From Acidobacteriota bacterium (GTDB lineage: Bacteria > Acidobacteriota > Vicinamibacteria > Marinacidobacterales > Marinacidobacteraceae): a stretch of DNA of 54,450 bases. Under the pieces are notes generated by a model. The model had not been told where the DNA came from, made no database searches, and saw only the letters and a list, made by a program, of their open reading frames with translations. Made by a program: the position numbers and the translations under genes. Positions 34,213-42,038 of the stretch are shown in pieces (position 1 is the first letter of the stretch; each line of letters begins with the position of its first letter). The DNA lies in assembly GCA_022826195.1 (NCBI GenBank), contig JAJDVI010000092.1, forward strand, positions 1 to 54,450. Reading direction: 5' to 3'.

Positions 34213-34599
34213 ATGATGCCGATGACCTTTGCGTTGGGAATGTCCATGGCCGTTCCGGACGTGTGCATGACGCCGCCGATCGCGATCCCGGCGCCGTTCC
34301 CGAACATCGCGAACAACGCGATGGTGATCCCGAGCTACTTCACCATCATGATCCTCAGCCAGCCGGAGCTGAACCTCGGCGCCCAGTACGGGATGAGCAG
34401 CGGAGACGAAGGGGGCACGTTCGGGGGCGTGGCGAGCGGGATCTTCATGGGCCTGGGGCGCCCCGTGATGGGCTCGGTGGTCTACTTCGTCGGTGGGATG
34501 CCGTCGTGGCGCCTGACCGCACCGACCCTCCAGAACCTGACCAACGCGCCGGGCACGACCATGGTCCCGAGCCAGACGCTCAAGACCGTGCTCAGTTGA
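34213..34599 (+). CDS. DUF4150 PAAR-like tip protein
   Basis: A 128-residue protein with the Tox-PAAR-like (DUF4150) pattern: VPDVCMTPPIAIPAPFPNIANNAM near the N-terminus, NLGAQYGMSSGDEGGTFGGVASG in the middle and GGMPSWRLTAPTLQN near the end. Such proteins cap the VgrG spike as a sharpened tip and often carry or accompany effectors. It has no toxin extension. GAGGAG precedes the ATG. The large effector gene follows after 133 bases. Confidence 0.88.
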   Translation: MMPMTFALGMSMAVPDVCMTPPIAIPAPFPNIANNAMVIPSYFTIMILSQPELNLGAQYGMSSGDEGGTFGGVASGIFMGLGRPVMGSVVYFVGGMPSWRLTAPTLQNLTNAPGTTMVPSQTLKTVLS

Positions 34600-34732
34600 C
34601 GAGAGCCTCGGGGCCGGGCGCGGGTTGCCGCCCGGGGAGAGTGGGCGTTGCGCCTGCGACGGGGGGGGCCGCCGGAGGGAGAGGCCGGCTCACCCCCCGC
34701 GGGCGCGACCATGACAGCTTGAGGAGACGCCG

Positions 34733-36208
34733 ATGTCCACGCCCGAACGCTATGCACTGGAGTCCCGCTCCGAGACGCTGGACGTTCGCTCGTATGCGGA
34801 CTCGCACCACGAAGGGGAGGAAGACCGGCTCGAGATCGGGTCGGGTCCGGCGGCGGAGGTGGTGACGGGGGCGGAGGTGGTGATGGTGGGGGGGCGGCTG
34901 CGCGAGCGGGCGGAGCACGGCCGGATGAACCAGATGGCGGGGATGCGCACGACGGTGCGCGGTCGTCTGTCGAGTCAGTACTTCTCGGACACGACGCTGC
35001 TGGCCGGCGCGATGACCGATACGCACGCGGGTGGCTCGTTGCTGCTGGCGGGGATGAGCGACGACCTCATCGTGGGCGCCGGGGCCCGTTTGACCGGTCC
35101 GTTGGACCTGTGGCTGAGCGGGATCAACATGGTGGAGCTCAAGGGAGCGGCGGCGACCGCGGACGGCGTGTTGCTGGAGACGTACGGTCTGCTGTTCGAC
35201 TCCGAGGAAGGGACCAGCACCCACATGTGCGGGACGGCGCAGATGACGGCGTCCACCGTGCAGGTGTCGATGGCGAGCGGGGCGTTCCAGATCCTGCGCA
35301 CCAGCGTGGGGGTCCGCAACCTGAATCCGGGTCCGGCAACGGAGGTGGCCGTCACCCCGCCGCCGGCGGCGCCGCCACCGGCACCGCCGTCGGCGGCGGC
35401 GGCGGGGGCGGCAGGCGCGGCGAAGATGGTGGGGAAGGCGTCGGGTTCGGCGGCGTCGGGCGGCGGGATGGGCGCGGACATCGTGAGACTGGCACGTTTC
35501 GGGGACCACATCGAGGACCTGTCGGACCTGGCGCGGGTGGCGGAGGACGCCGCGGACGTGGCTCAGGCCGGGGAGGACGTGGCGGGGATGCGTCACCTGA
35601 ACAACGCGGAGAGGCTCGAGGAGCTGCGCACGATGACGGGGGCGGCCGACGGCGCGCAGGACGCGTCCCGCTTCTCCGGGCTCCAAACGTCGACGGTGCA
35701 CGTGAGTGACGACATGATGACGGTGAACCAGATGTACGTGTCGCAGGACGACCTCTCCGTGGTCCAGACCTCGACGGTGGTGGTGGGGGACGACCTGGTG
35801 GTGTCGAGCCGGATGTCGGTGTCGCAGGACGATCTCCTCCGGTGGACGGAGGAAGACATCGCCCGGCTGTTCGAGGAGAACTACGGAGACGCGTTGCCGG
35901 GCGGGCGGCAGAACGCGGGTGAGGGGGACTACGACTACTACATGAGGACCCCTGGCGGCAGCCAGTCGCCGGACGACGCCGACAAGATCGAGTCGGGCCC
36001 GGGGCGGGGGCTCACGAGCCGCGAAGAGCCCGACCGCACGACCGGAGTCCCGGCGGGGGAGGATGATCCGCGATGGGCGGACATGTGGAACCACTGGAGG
36101 GGGGAGGACAGACGCCGCTATGGCCCGGTCGACAGGGACGGTACGCGCATCCTCGTCGAGGGGGACGAGGATTTCACCGATGTTCTCCCCCCTCCTCCTG
36201 GGCAGGGG
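34733..36208 (+). CDS. Large T6SS effector, N-terminal shaft-like part before frameshift
   Basis: The first about 490 residues of a large effector. Residues about 5-200 carry the shaft-like core seen in the two upstream genes (TLLAGAMTDTHAGGSLLLAGMSDDL). A Pro/Ala linker follows (about 207-245), then acidic helical and strand repeats (GDHIEDLSDLARVAEDAADVA; MSVSQDDL repeated). The frame is formally open to 36643, but beyond about 36208 it is Arg/Thr shadow sequence while sensible coding continues one base back in frame 1. GAGGAG precedes the ATG. Confidence 0.75.
36187..36208 (+). other. Frameshift site in the large effector gene
   Basis: A C6 run (36187-36192) and a G4 run (36205-36208) lie where coding sense moves from frame 2 to frame 1. 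One more G would give PPPPGQGDGTGLDSN; one more C would also restore the frame. A -1 ribosomal slip, a fixed deletion or a homopolymer error would all look like this. Confidence 0.55.
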
Positions 36209-39200
36209 ACGGCACGGGCCTCGATTCCAACTCCTCTGTCTACGAGGTGGTCAGGGGCAGAGGCTTCACCTGGAATCGACAGTGGCAGGTGTGGGGAGAC
36301 GAGATTTTCACCTCGGGCTTCGATCGGGTCTTCGACAATGATCTGTACGACCTGGCGAAGGTGTCGGACGTGTCGGATCTGGAGGATGCGTCGGACGCGA
36401 ACGCCCCGGCCCGCTGGTTCGGGACATACGATTTCGTGGGGTCCTGGGAGCCCGAGAGCCCCTACGACTATCCGGTCGAGCTGGGGTGGGGGAGGGGGGT
36501 CCAGAGCCACTACGACTACGTCCGTCCGGTGGACGGGCCGGATGATCTGCCGGTGCGGCGCGAGCTCGGGCTCGACGCCGACGAGCTGGCCGCGGGGCGG
36601 CGCGCGTCGGCGGGCGCCCCGGACCTGGCCGACCCCGATGTGAGGAGGCTGGGCGACGACCCGCCTCCTGCGCCGGGCCCCGGGAGCGGGTCGAATCCCT
36701 CGCAGCCGTCCGCCCCGGACGATCCGCCGTTGTCGCCCTGGGAGGAGGCGGCGGACGATGTGCGCAAGAAGCACAACCTGTCGGAGGACTTCGACTTCGA
36801 AGCGGCGTGGGCCCGGCTGGACCAGGAGCGCGCCGAAGGACGCCGCGGGGAGCAGGGGGGTTCCTACTGGGTAAACATCTCGGCCCGGGAAACCCAGGAG
36901 GACGTGCGGGACATCACGTTCGCCATGGTGGAGCCTTACGCCGACCTGCTCGATCTCGAGCCCGAGGTGCTTCGCGGCATGGACCCGGTGGAGGTGAATC
37001 AGCATCTGCGGCTGAAGATCGCGCAGGCCACGGAGGCGGGGGACCTCGATGCGGCGAGGACGCTCACGGGCACGCTCGAGCTGCTCGAAGTGGAGCAGCA
37101 GCGGCTGATGGAGCCGGGACTCTCGGCGATCGACGCGCTGTGGCAGAAGGGGGCGATCCCGCTCGACCCCCGGATCGATGCGGACGAGCTCAAGGAGACG
37201 CTGCGCAGGAAGATCACCGACCTCCAGCAGCAGTTCGAGCAATCGCTCCTGCAACAGGAGCCCGGGGTCCCCACCTCACCCGAGCAGGAGGCGGAATGGG
37301 CGCGGCTGAGCCAGGAGATGACCGCGTATGAAGCGGCGCTCACGGCGGTCGACAAGGGCTGGGACCCGGTCGACGAGCTTCAGGGGCATCTCGCCATGAT
37401 CACCCAGGCGGCGCAGGGGCAGCAGCCCGGCCAGATCGAGTCGTTCGGGAAGGTGCTCGACGAGCTCGAGACGATGATGGACGGGTTGAAGAGGGCGGAT
37501 CCTCCCCTGCCTCCCGCAAGACCGGTTCCTTCTCCCGCGGGCGGGATGTCGGGCGCCCCGGGGGGATCGTCGCCGACTCCCTCGCTGCCCCGGCTCGACC
37601 CGGACACGGACTCGGCGCGGTGGGTGGATGCGGACGGCGCGGCGGACGGGGCCGACGCCCTGCGGGGGGTCGAGGGCGCGGAGGGGAACGTGAAGTTCGC
37701 GGAGCCGGGCCTGGATGCGGGCGACGGGACGGTGCGGGGGAAGGTCGGAGCGGCGACGGACGCGGCGCTGGAGGACATTCTCCCCGACGATCTCGTGGCC
37801 ACCCGATCGCCGGGGTCCGGGGATGCGGTGGGCGACGCCGCGGACGGACGCCACGGGCGGCCGGTGGACCCGGAGCAGGTCGAGGATCTTCGGGTGCGGC
37901 TGCTCCAGCCCGAGGAGGACGACGTCCGGCGCGCCACCGAGCTGGCGGCCCTGGAGCTCGACGCCGCGGCGGCCGACGGCGGGCTCGATGGGGCGTCATC
38001 CTCGTCGTCCTCGTCGTTCTACGACGGCGACGGCCGAACGGCGGCGTCGGGCGGAGGGGAGGCGTCGGATGCGGCCGAGGACGTCGGGTTCCGGTTCGAC
38101 CCGCAGCGCTCGCCCGCGGAGGACGGGGGCGAGGAGGCACGGGAGTTCGTGGTGCTTCCGCCACCGCCGGACGAGACCCCGGATGAGACGGCGCTGGCCC
38201 CGGCGGTGCCGGGCGCGCCGGCTCCGGGGGCGTCCTCGCCGCCTCCCCCCACCGAAGCCGAACCCGAGAGCATCGAGGACCTCTGGCGGAGCATGATTGA
38301 CGCGCGGGAAAACGCCGACATGCTCAATCAGTCCCCGAACGATGACTGGCTCAAGGCGCACCCCCACTACAAGAAGGACAGCGGCCTCCATTTCTTTGCT
38401 CACGAAAGCCTCAAGGACACCTTCTTCGACCTGCGGGATCAGATGCAGGCACTGCTCCTGCCCTACGCCGACGACCTGGGGATGACCCCCGACGAGATTC
38501 GGCAGTTGGAGTCCACTCGCGGCAGGCATTACACGTTCAACAGCCGCGACAAGCTCGTCGAGCTCATCGACCTGGCGGAGGCCAGCGGTGACGTGGACAA
38601 GGCCGCGGCCCTGAGGGGGACGCTCGCCAACTTCGACGAATTCGCCAAAGCGGAGATACAGAAGGCGCTGGCCTACGCGGAGCAGCTTCAGACCTGGGGG
38701 GGAGTGCCGCTGCCGGCGCACCTGGACAAGCAAGCCATGCTGGACGAGATCCAGAGATTGACCGACCTGGCTACGGAAAAGATACAGACGTTGAATCCAC
38801 TGGAGAGCATGGACGAGGTCCAGCAGGCCATAGCGGATGCGGGGCTCTACGCGGTTGCCCAGAAGAAGATCGAAGCGGGACTGGATCCGATGCCGTACAT
38901 CCTCGAGAGATACTACGCGAGTACGCTGGTCCGCCATTCGAGAGAGGGGGGAGGGAGCGACCAAGTGGTCAGGGGCATTGCCCGGATGATGGACAACCCC
39001 ACGTTCTGGTCGGGGGTCCCGGGACCGCCGCCGCGGGGGGGATTCCTGGACGAGCTCGACGAGCTGCGCCGGATGCAGGAGGTGTACGAGGGTGACGGCC
39101 TGCGCCTGTCCGCCGATCATCTGCAGCGTTCCTCCGAGGACGTCACCGATCTCGCCAATGAGCGCTACCGCGAGATCCTGGCGCTCCATCGGCCCGGGGT

Positions 39201-40791
39201 GGAGCCACCGTCGGCCGCCCTCACCCCGGACGAGGTCCGGAGCGAGCTGCTGACGTTGCGCAACGAGCTGTTCCGAGAGGGCAAGCTGCATGAAGGCATG
39301 GAGGTGCAGGCGGCCCTCGACGCCCTCGACACCGAAATCGCCGCCAAGATCAACAATGACCTGCAAGCGGCGAGGTCGTTCGCCGAATCGCCTCCGAGCT
39401 CGCTCCCGGGGTCATCACCCACCCCGCAAGCACGCCCCAAGAAGAAGAAATCAGTCCGTTTCGGGGGGTACTCGGGAGTCGTCCACGATTTCGCGGACCC
39501 CACCGATGTATTTCGCGGGCACTTCGAATCCGAGGACTTGCCGGATCTCGTGGGGGAGGGGAGACGCCGGGTTCCCAGGATGTCTCCCGAGGAGCGGGGT
39601 CGCTGGGTGACAACCTTCGAGGACGGCCTCACCTACCAATATGACTCGGTTCATGATGCGAAGAAGCACTTCGGGTACAAGAAGGAGCGCTTCGATCGGG
39701 CCGGATGGAACGAGTGGAAGCGTGAGTACAACGTGCTTGACCGCCGCGCGTGGAGTGACTGGATGGACAGCTTTCCGGATGAGGTGGGAATCGAGGACTT
39801 CCGGGAGGCGACGAAGCCTGGAACCGGCCCGTCGAGGAAGCGGGCGAAAGAGATGGGAGAGGTTCTCTCCATCGACGAAATCAACCGGACGTGGGGCATC
39901 GGAGAGCATGCGGAGGAGTCGAGGCGGAAGCGGTCTACCGGGTGGTTCTCGCGATTCCTCGGAGGACGCTCTTCCGACGCTCCCCCGCCCGCCGGAGTGA
40001 GGAAGCCGGCCAAGGGGACCCCCGAGTACCAGCGGTACAAGGAGGCGAAGGACGCACAGCGCCTGGAGAACCTGAGGGAACTGGGCCTCATCCCTCCCGC
40101 ACCCGCGGGGCCGCAACAGCAACCCGCGCCGAGCTCTGCCTTCCAGATGCAGGTCGATCCCGGGGCCACCCAACGCGCGGTGAACGGACACTCGCCCGAC
40201 CCGCTTCCGCCCGGAGGTTCGTACTACCGGGAGTTGCAGGACAGCGGCGAGGGACTCTGTGGCATGCACGCCCTGAACGCCCTTTGCGGCGGCCCGGTCA
40301 TCGGGGGAGACGAATACAAGAGACTGGTGGTCGACGAGATGCTGACGCGTCTGGGCCTTCCGCTGGATGACCCCCTTCGAGGCCAATTCATGGACGATTT
40401 CGCAACCGATCCGGCGATCTCCATGGATGTGATGGTCAAGCTCGCGAACGAGGGGCGTGTGGACCCGTCCGTCTCACGCGCCACGATGGAAACGGGGGTG
40501 TCGATTCCCGATGCGGCCGCATCGCCTCAAGCCTACCAGGCCATGAACTCCTATCCCGGGGACCGCCTGATGGTCGGGTATTCCGGGGGACACGGGTCCG
40601 ACGCGCACATGGTCACCCTGAGGCGCGGCACGGACGGGAGCTGGCAGGTGCTCAACAGTCTCAAGGCATCCACCCACAAACCACAGCGGTTCGACAACCT
40701 GACGGATGCCCTCGCCAGCCTGCGGCTCGGCGGCACGTCGGATGGACTCAACATCATTCACCTCAGGCCCGAATTCAGCTTCAAGGTCTGA
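36205..40791 (+). CDS. Large T6SS effector, repeat region and C-terminal Josephin-like protease domain
   Basis: About 1530 residues continuing the preceding entry. A helical domain occurs twice in full (36901-37245 and 38416-38800) and once in part (39139-39372), with units such as PYADDLGMTPDE and ASGDVDKAAALRGTL. A poly-Ser tract lies near 37995. Three basic clusters precede the C-terminus. The last about 190 residues match Josephin deubiquitinases: GLCGMHALNAL with the nucleophile Cys at codon 40258, DAHMVTLRRG with His at 40606, and WQVLNSL with Asn at 40654. In ataxin-3 the same order and near-identical spacing form the catalytic triad. I infer a cargo effector cleaving ubiquitin-like substrates in eukaryotic cells. 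Confidence 0.78.
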   Translation, partial: GDGTGLDSNSSVYEVVRGRGFTWNRQWQVWGDEIFTSGFDRVFDNDLYDLAKVSDVSDLEDASDANAPARWFGTYDFVGSWEPESPYDYPVELGWGRGVQSHYDYVRPVDGPDDLPVRRELGLDADELAAGRRASAGAPDLADPDVRRLGDDPPPAPGPGSGSNPSQPSAPDDPPLSPWEEAADDVRKKHNLSEDFDFEAAWARLDQERAEGRRGEQGGSYWVNISARETQEDVRDITFAMVEPYADLLDLEPEVLRGMDPVEVNQHLRLKIAQATEAGDLDAARTLTGTLELLEVEQQRLMEPGLSAIDALWQKGAIPLDPRIDADELKETLRRKITDLQQQFEQSLLQQEPGVPTSPEQEAEWARLSQEMTAYEAALTAVDKGWDPVDELQGHLAMITQAAQGQQPGQIESFGKVLDELETMMDGLKRADPPLPPARPVPSPAGGMSGAPGGSSPTPSLPRLDPDTDSARWVDADGAADGADALRGVEGAEGNVKFAEPGLDAGDGTVRGKVGAATDAALEDILPDDLVATRSPGSGDAVGDAADGRHGRPVDPEQVEDLRVRLLQPEEDDVRRATELAALELDAAAADGGLDGASSSSSSSFYDGDGRTAASGGGEASDAAEDVGFRFDPQRSPAEDGGEEAREFVVLPPPPDETPDETALAPAVPGAPAPGASSPPPPTEAEPESIEDLWRSMIDARENADMLNQSPNDDWLKAHPHYKKDSGLHFFAHESLKDTFFDLRDQMQALLLPYADDLGMTPDEIRQLESTRGRHYTFNSRDKLVELIDLAEASGDVDKAAALRGTLANFDEFAKAEIQKALAYAEQLQTWGGVPLPAHLDKQAMLDEIQRLTDLATEKIQTLNPLESMDEVQQAIADAGLYAVAQKKIEAGLDPMPYILERYYASTLVRHSREGGGSDQVVRGIARMMDNPTFWSGVPGPPPRGGFLDELDELRRMQEVYEGDGLRLSADHLQRSSEDVTDLANERYREILALHRPGVEPPSAALTPDEVRSELLTLRNELFREGKLHEGMEVQAALDALDTEIAAKINNDLQAARSFAESPPSSLPGSSPTPQARPKKKKSVRFGGYSGVVHDFADPTDVFRGHFESEDLPDLVGEGRRRVPRMSPEERGRWVTTFEDGLTYQYDSVHDAKKHFGYKKERFDRAGWNEWKREYNVLDRRAWSDWMDSFPDEVGIEDFREATKPGTGPSRKRAKEMGEVLSIDEINRTWGIGEHAEESRRKRSTGWFSRFLGGRSSDAPPPAGVRKPAKGTPEYQRYKEAKDAQRLENLRELGLIPPAPAGPQQQPAPSSAFQMQVDPGATQRAVNGHSPDPLPPGGSYYRELQDSGEGLCGMHALNALCGGPVIGGDEYKRLVVDEMLTRLGLPLDDPLRGQFMDDFATDPAISMDVMVKLANEGRVDPSVSRATMETGVSIPDAAASPQAYQAMNSYPGDRLMVGYSGGHGSDAHMVTLRRGTDGSWQVLNSLKASTHKPQRFDNLTDALASLRLGGTSDGLNIIHLRPEFSFKV

Positions 40792-40903
40792 TTGTCCGCC
40801 GCGCCGGCCGGGACCGGCGCCATGGAAGGTGAGGCGGCCGCGCGGGCCGCCTCGAAGCGGGGGAGGTGCGCTGCGAAGCCGGCGTGCCGTGCGGCGGACA
40901 CCC

Positions 40904-40926
40904 GAATCGGCCGATCCGGCCGATTC
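40904..40926. terminator. Bidirectional hairpin between the effector and DUF3540 genes
   Basis: Perfect inverted repeat: GAATCGGCCG (40904-40913) and CGGCCGATTC (40917-40926) around a 3-base loop. It sits between two convergent genes that end at 40791 and 40936, the expected place for a shared terminator. No long U-tract follows on either side. Confidence 0.5.
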
Positions 40927-40935
40927 GGCCGAGGA

Positions 40936-41583
40936 TCAATCGAACAGGAATGCGCGTGCGCGAAGACGCGCCTCCCGCACCGTGTTGGAGATCCACGTCC
41001 CGGTGCGTTGCAGGAAGGTTCCTTCGACAACGTCCTGTACGGTCGTCGCCCGGCGAAGGTCGGTACCGATCCGCGCCACCCGCACCCGAGCCGTCTCGGT
41101 CCGCGTATCTTCGACCGCGTGGCGGTTGCGCGTGCTCGTGAGGAAGTCCTCGGCCGCGATGTGCACGGCGCGGGCGGTGATCCCGATGCTGGGGGCTTCG
41201 ACCGCGAGCGGGCCGGGGGTGGCGAGGACGGCCGGCGCATCCTCGCCGGCCCGTTCCAGAACACCGAGAACCCAGGACTGCCCGTCCGGACCGGCCCAGA
41301 CCAGCACCCGGTCGCCGGGGGCCGGGCGCAGCAGGCACGAGGCTCCGAGGCGGGCCGCGCGCCCGCCGGCGAGCATCCCTCCCGTGCCCGCCCAGGCAAC
41401 GGCGAGCGACTCGTGCAGCGAGCCGGGGGCGGTGGCGCCGGCGCCTGATTCGCCGGCGCCTGATTCGCCGGCGCCGTGCGCGAGGACGCGCTCCAGGACC
41501 GACGCCGCGCGGGTCGCCTCGTCCGCCGCCGGCTCGGAGGCCGCCCCCTTGGGGACGGCGACCGGCTGAACGTGCGTGCTCAT
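40936..41583 (-). CDS. DUF3540 protein of the T6SS spike region
   Basis: 215 residues. After a low-complexity N-terminus with a GAGES repeat it shows the DUF3540 layout: CLLRPAPGDRVLVWAGPDGQSWVLGVLERA, a beta-rich LAVEAPSIGITARAVHI stretch, and a C-terminal helical segment (EGTFLQRTGTWISNTVREARLRA). DUF3540 genes commonly accompany DUF2169 and PAAR-like genes in T6SS clusters; their precise role is not established. The ATG at 41583 is chosen because upstream in-frame sequence is Arg/His-rich noise. It is the last T6SS gene before soxA and runs opposite to its partners. Confidence 0.82.
   Translation of the reverse strand: MSTHVQPVAVPKGAASEPAADEATRAASVLERVLAHGAGESGAGESGAGATAPGSLHESLAVAWAGTGGMLAGGRAARLGASCLLRPAPGDRVLVWAGPDGQSWVLGVLERAGEDAPAVLATPGPLAVEAPSIGITARAVHIAAEDFLTSTRNRHAVEDTRTETARVRVARIGTDLRRATTVQDVVEGTFLQRTGTWISNTVREARLRARAFLFD
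41441..41470. repeat. 15-bp tandem duplication inside the DUF3540 gene
   Basis: GCGCCTGATTCGCCG occurs twice back to back and encodes the repeated GAGES in the minus-strand DUF3540 protein. It lies in the variable N-terminal linker, so length changes are probably tolerated. Confidence 0.7.
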
Positions 41584-42038
41584 GTTCTCCGCCGCCGCCC
41601 GGGCCCGCGACGGGTGCCTTCGAGGGTGCGGGCGGTGGCGAGAGCATCGCGGGCGCCGGCGTTGATGGTACCGTTCCCGAATCCGGATCTCGGGGTTCGT
41701 TCCCGCGGACGGAAACGGATGGTGATCGTGCCGGTCATGGTCTCGGCGACCGGTCACGCCGACTCGCCGGCGAGCCGGCGGGTCTCTTCGTTCTTGAAGT
41801 TCGAGGTCATTGATTTTGTACTCGATGACAATGATTGACGGATTTTCCACCCTACGTCATGACTCCGTCGTACGCAACGCCGCCAACCCGTGTGTCCGGA
41901 CAAGGATAACGGCATCCGTGGAAAGTCCGACGAGGCGGACCACCGCCGCCGTCCCGTTCCCGGGGTGGCGGGCGCCGGCTCCGCGATGAGCGGCTGCGCC
42001 TTCCCGGGCGAGTCCGGCCGCGGGCAGCCGGTGGGACG
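41584..42038. other. Divergent intergenic region between DUF3540 and soxA
   Basis: 455 bases without a convincing gene. The AT-rich part (41790-41850) carries a near-palindromic TGACAATGATTGAC (41826-41839), whose reverse strand resembles the clpV upstream motif. An 18-codon frame (41986-42042) overlaps the soxA start and could be a leader peptide or chance. This is the right-hand junction of the T6SS block with the sox genes; I see no obvious direct repeat shared with the left junction near 4240. Confidence 0.5.
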
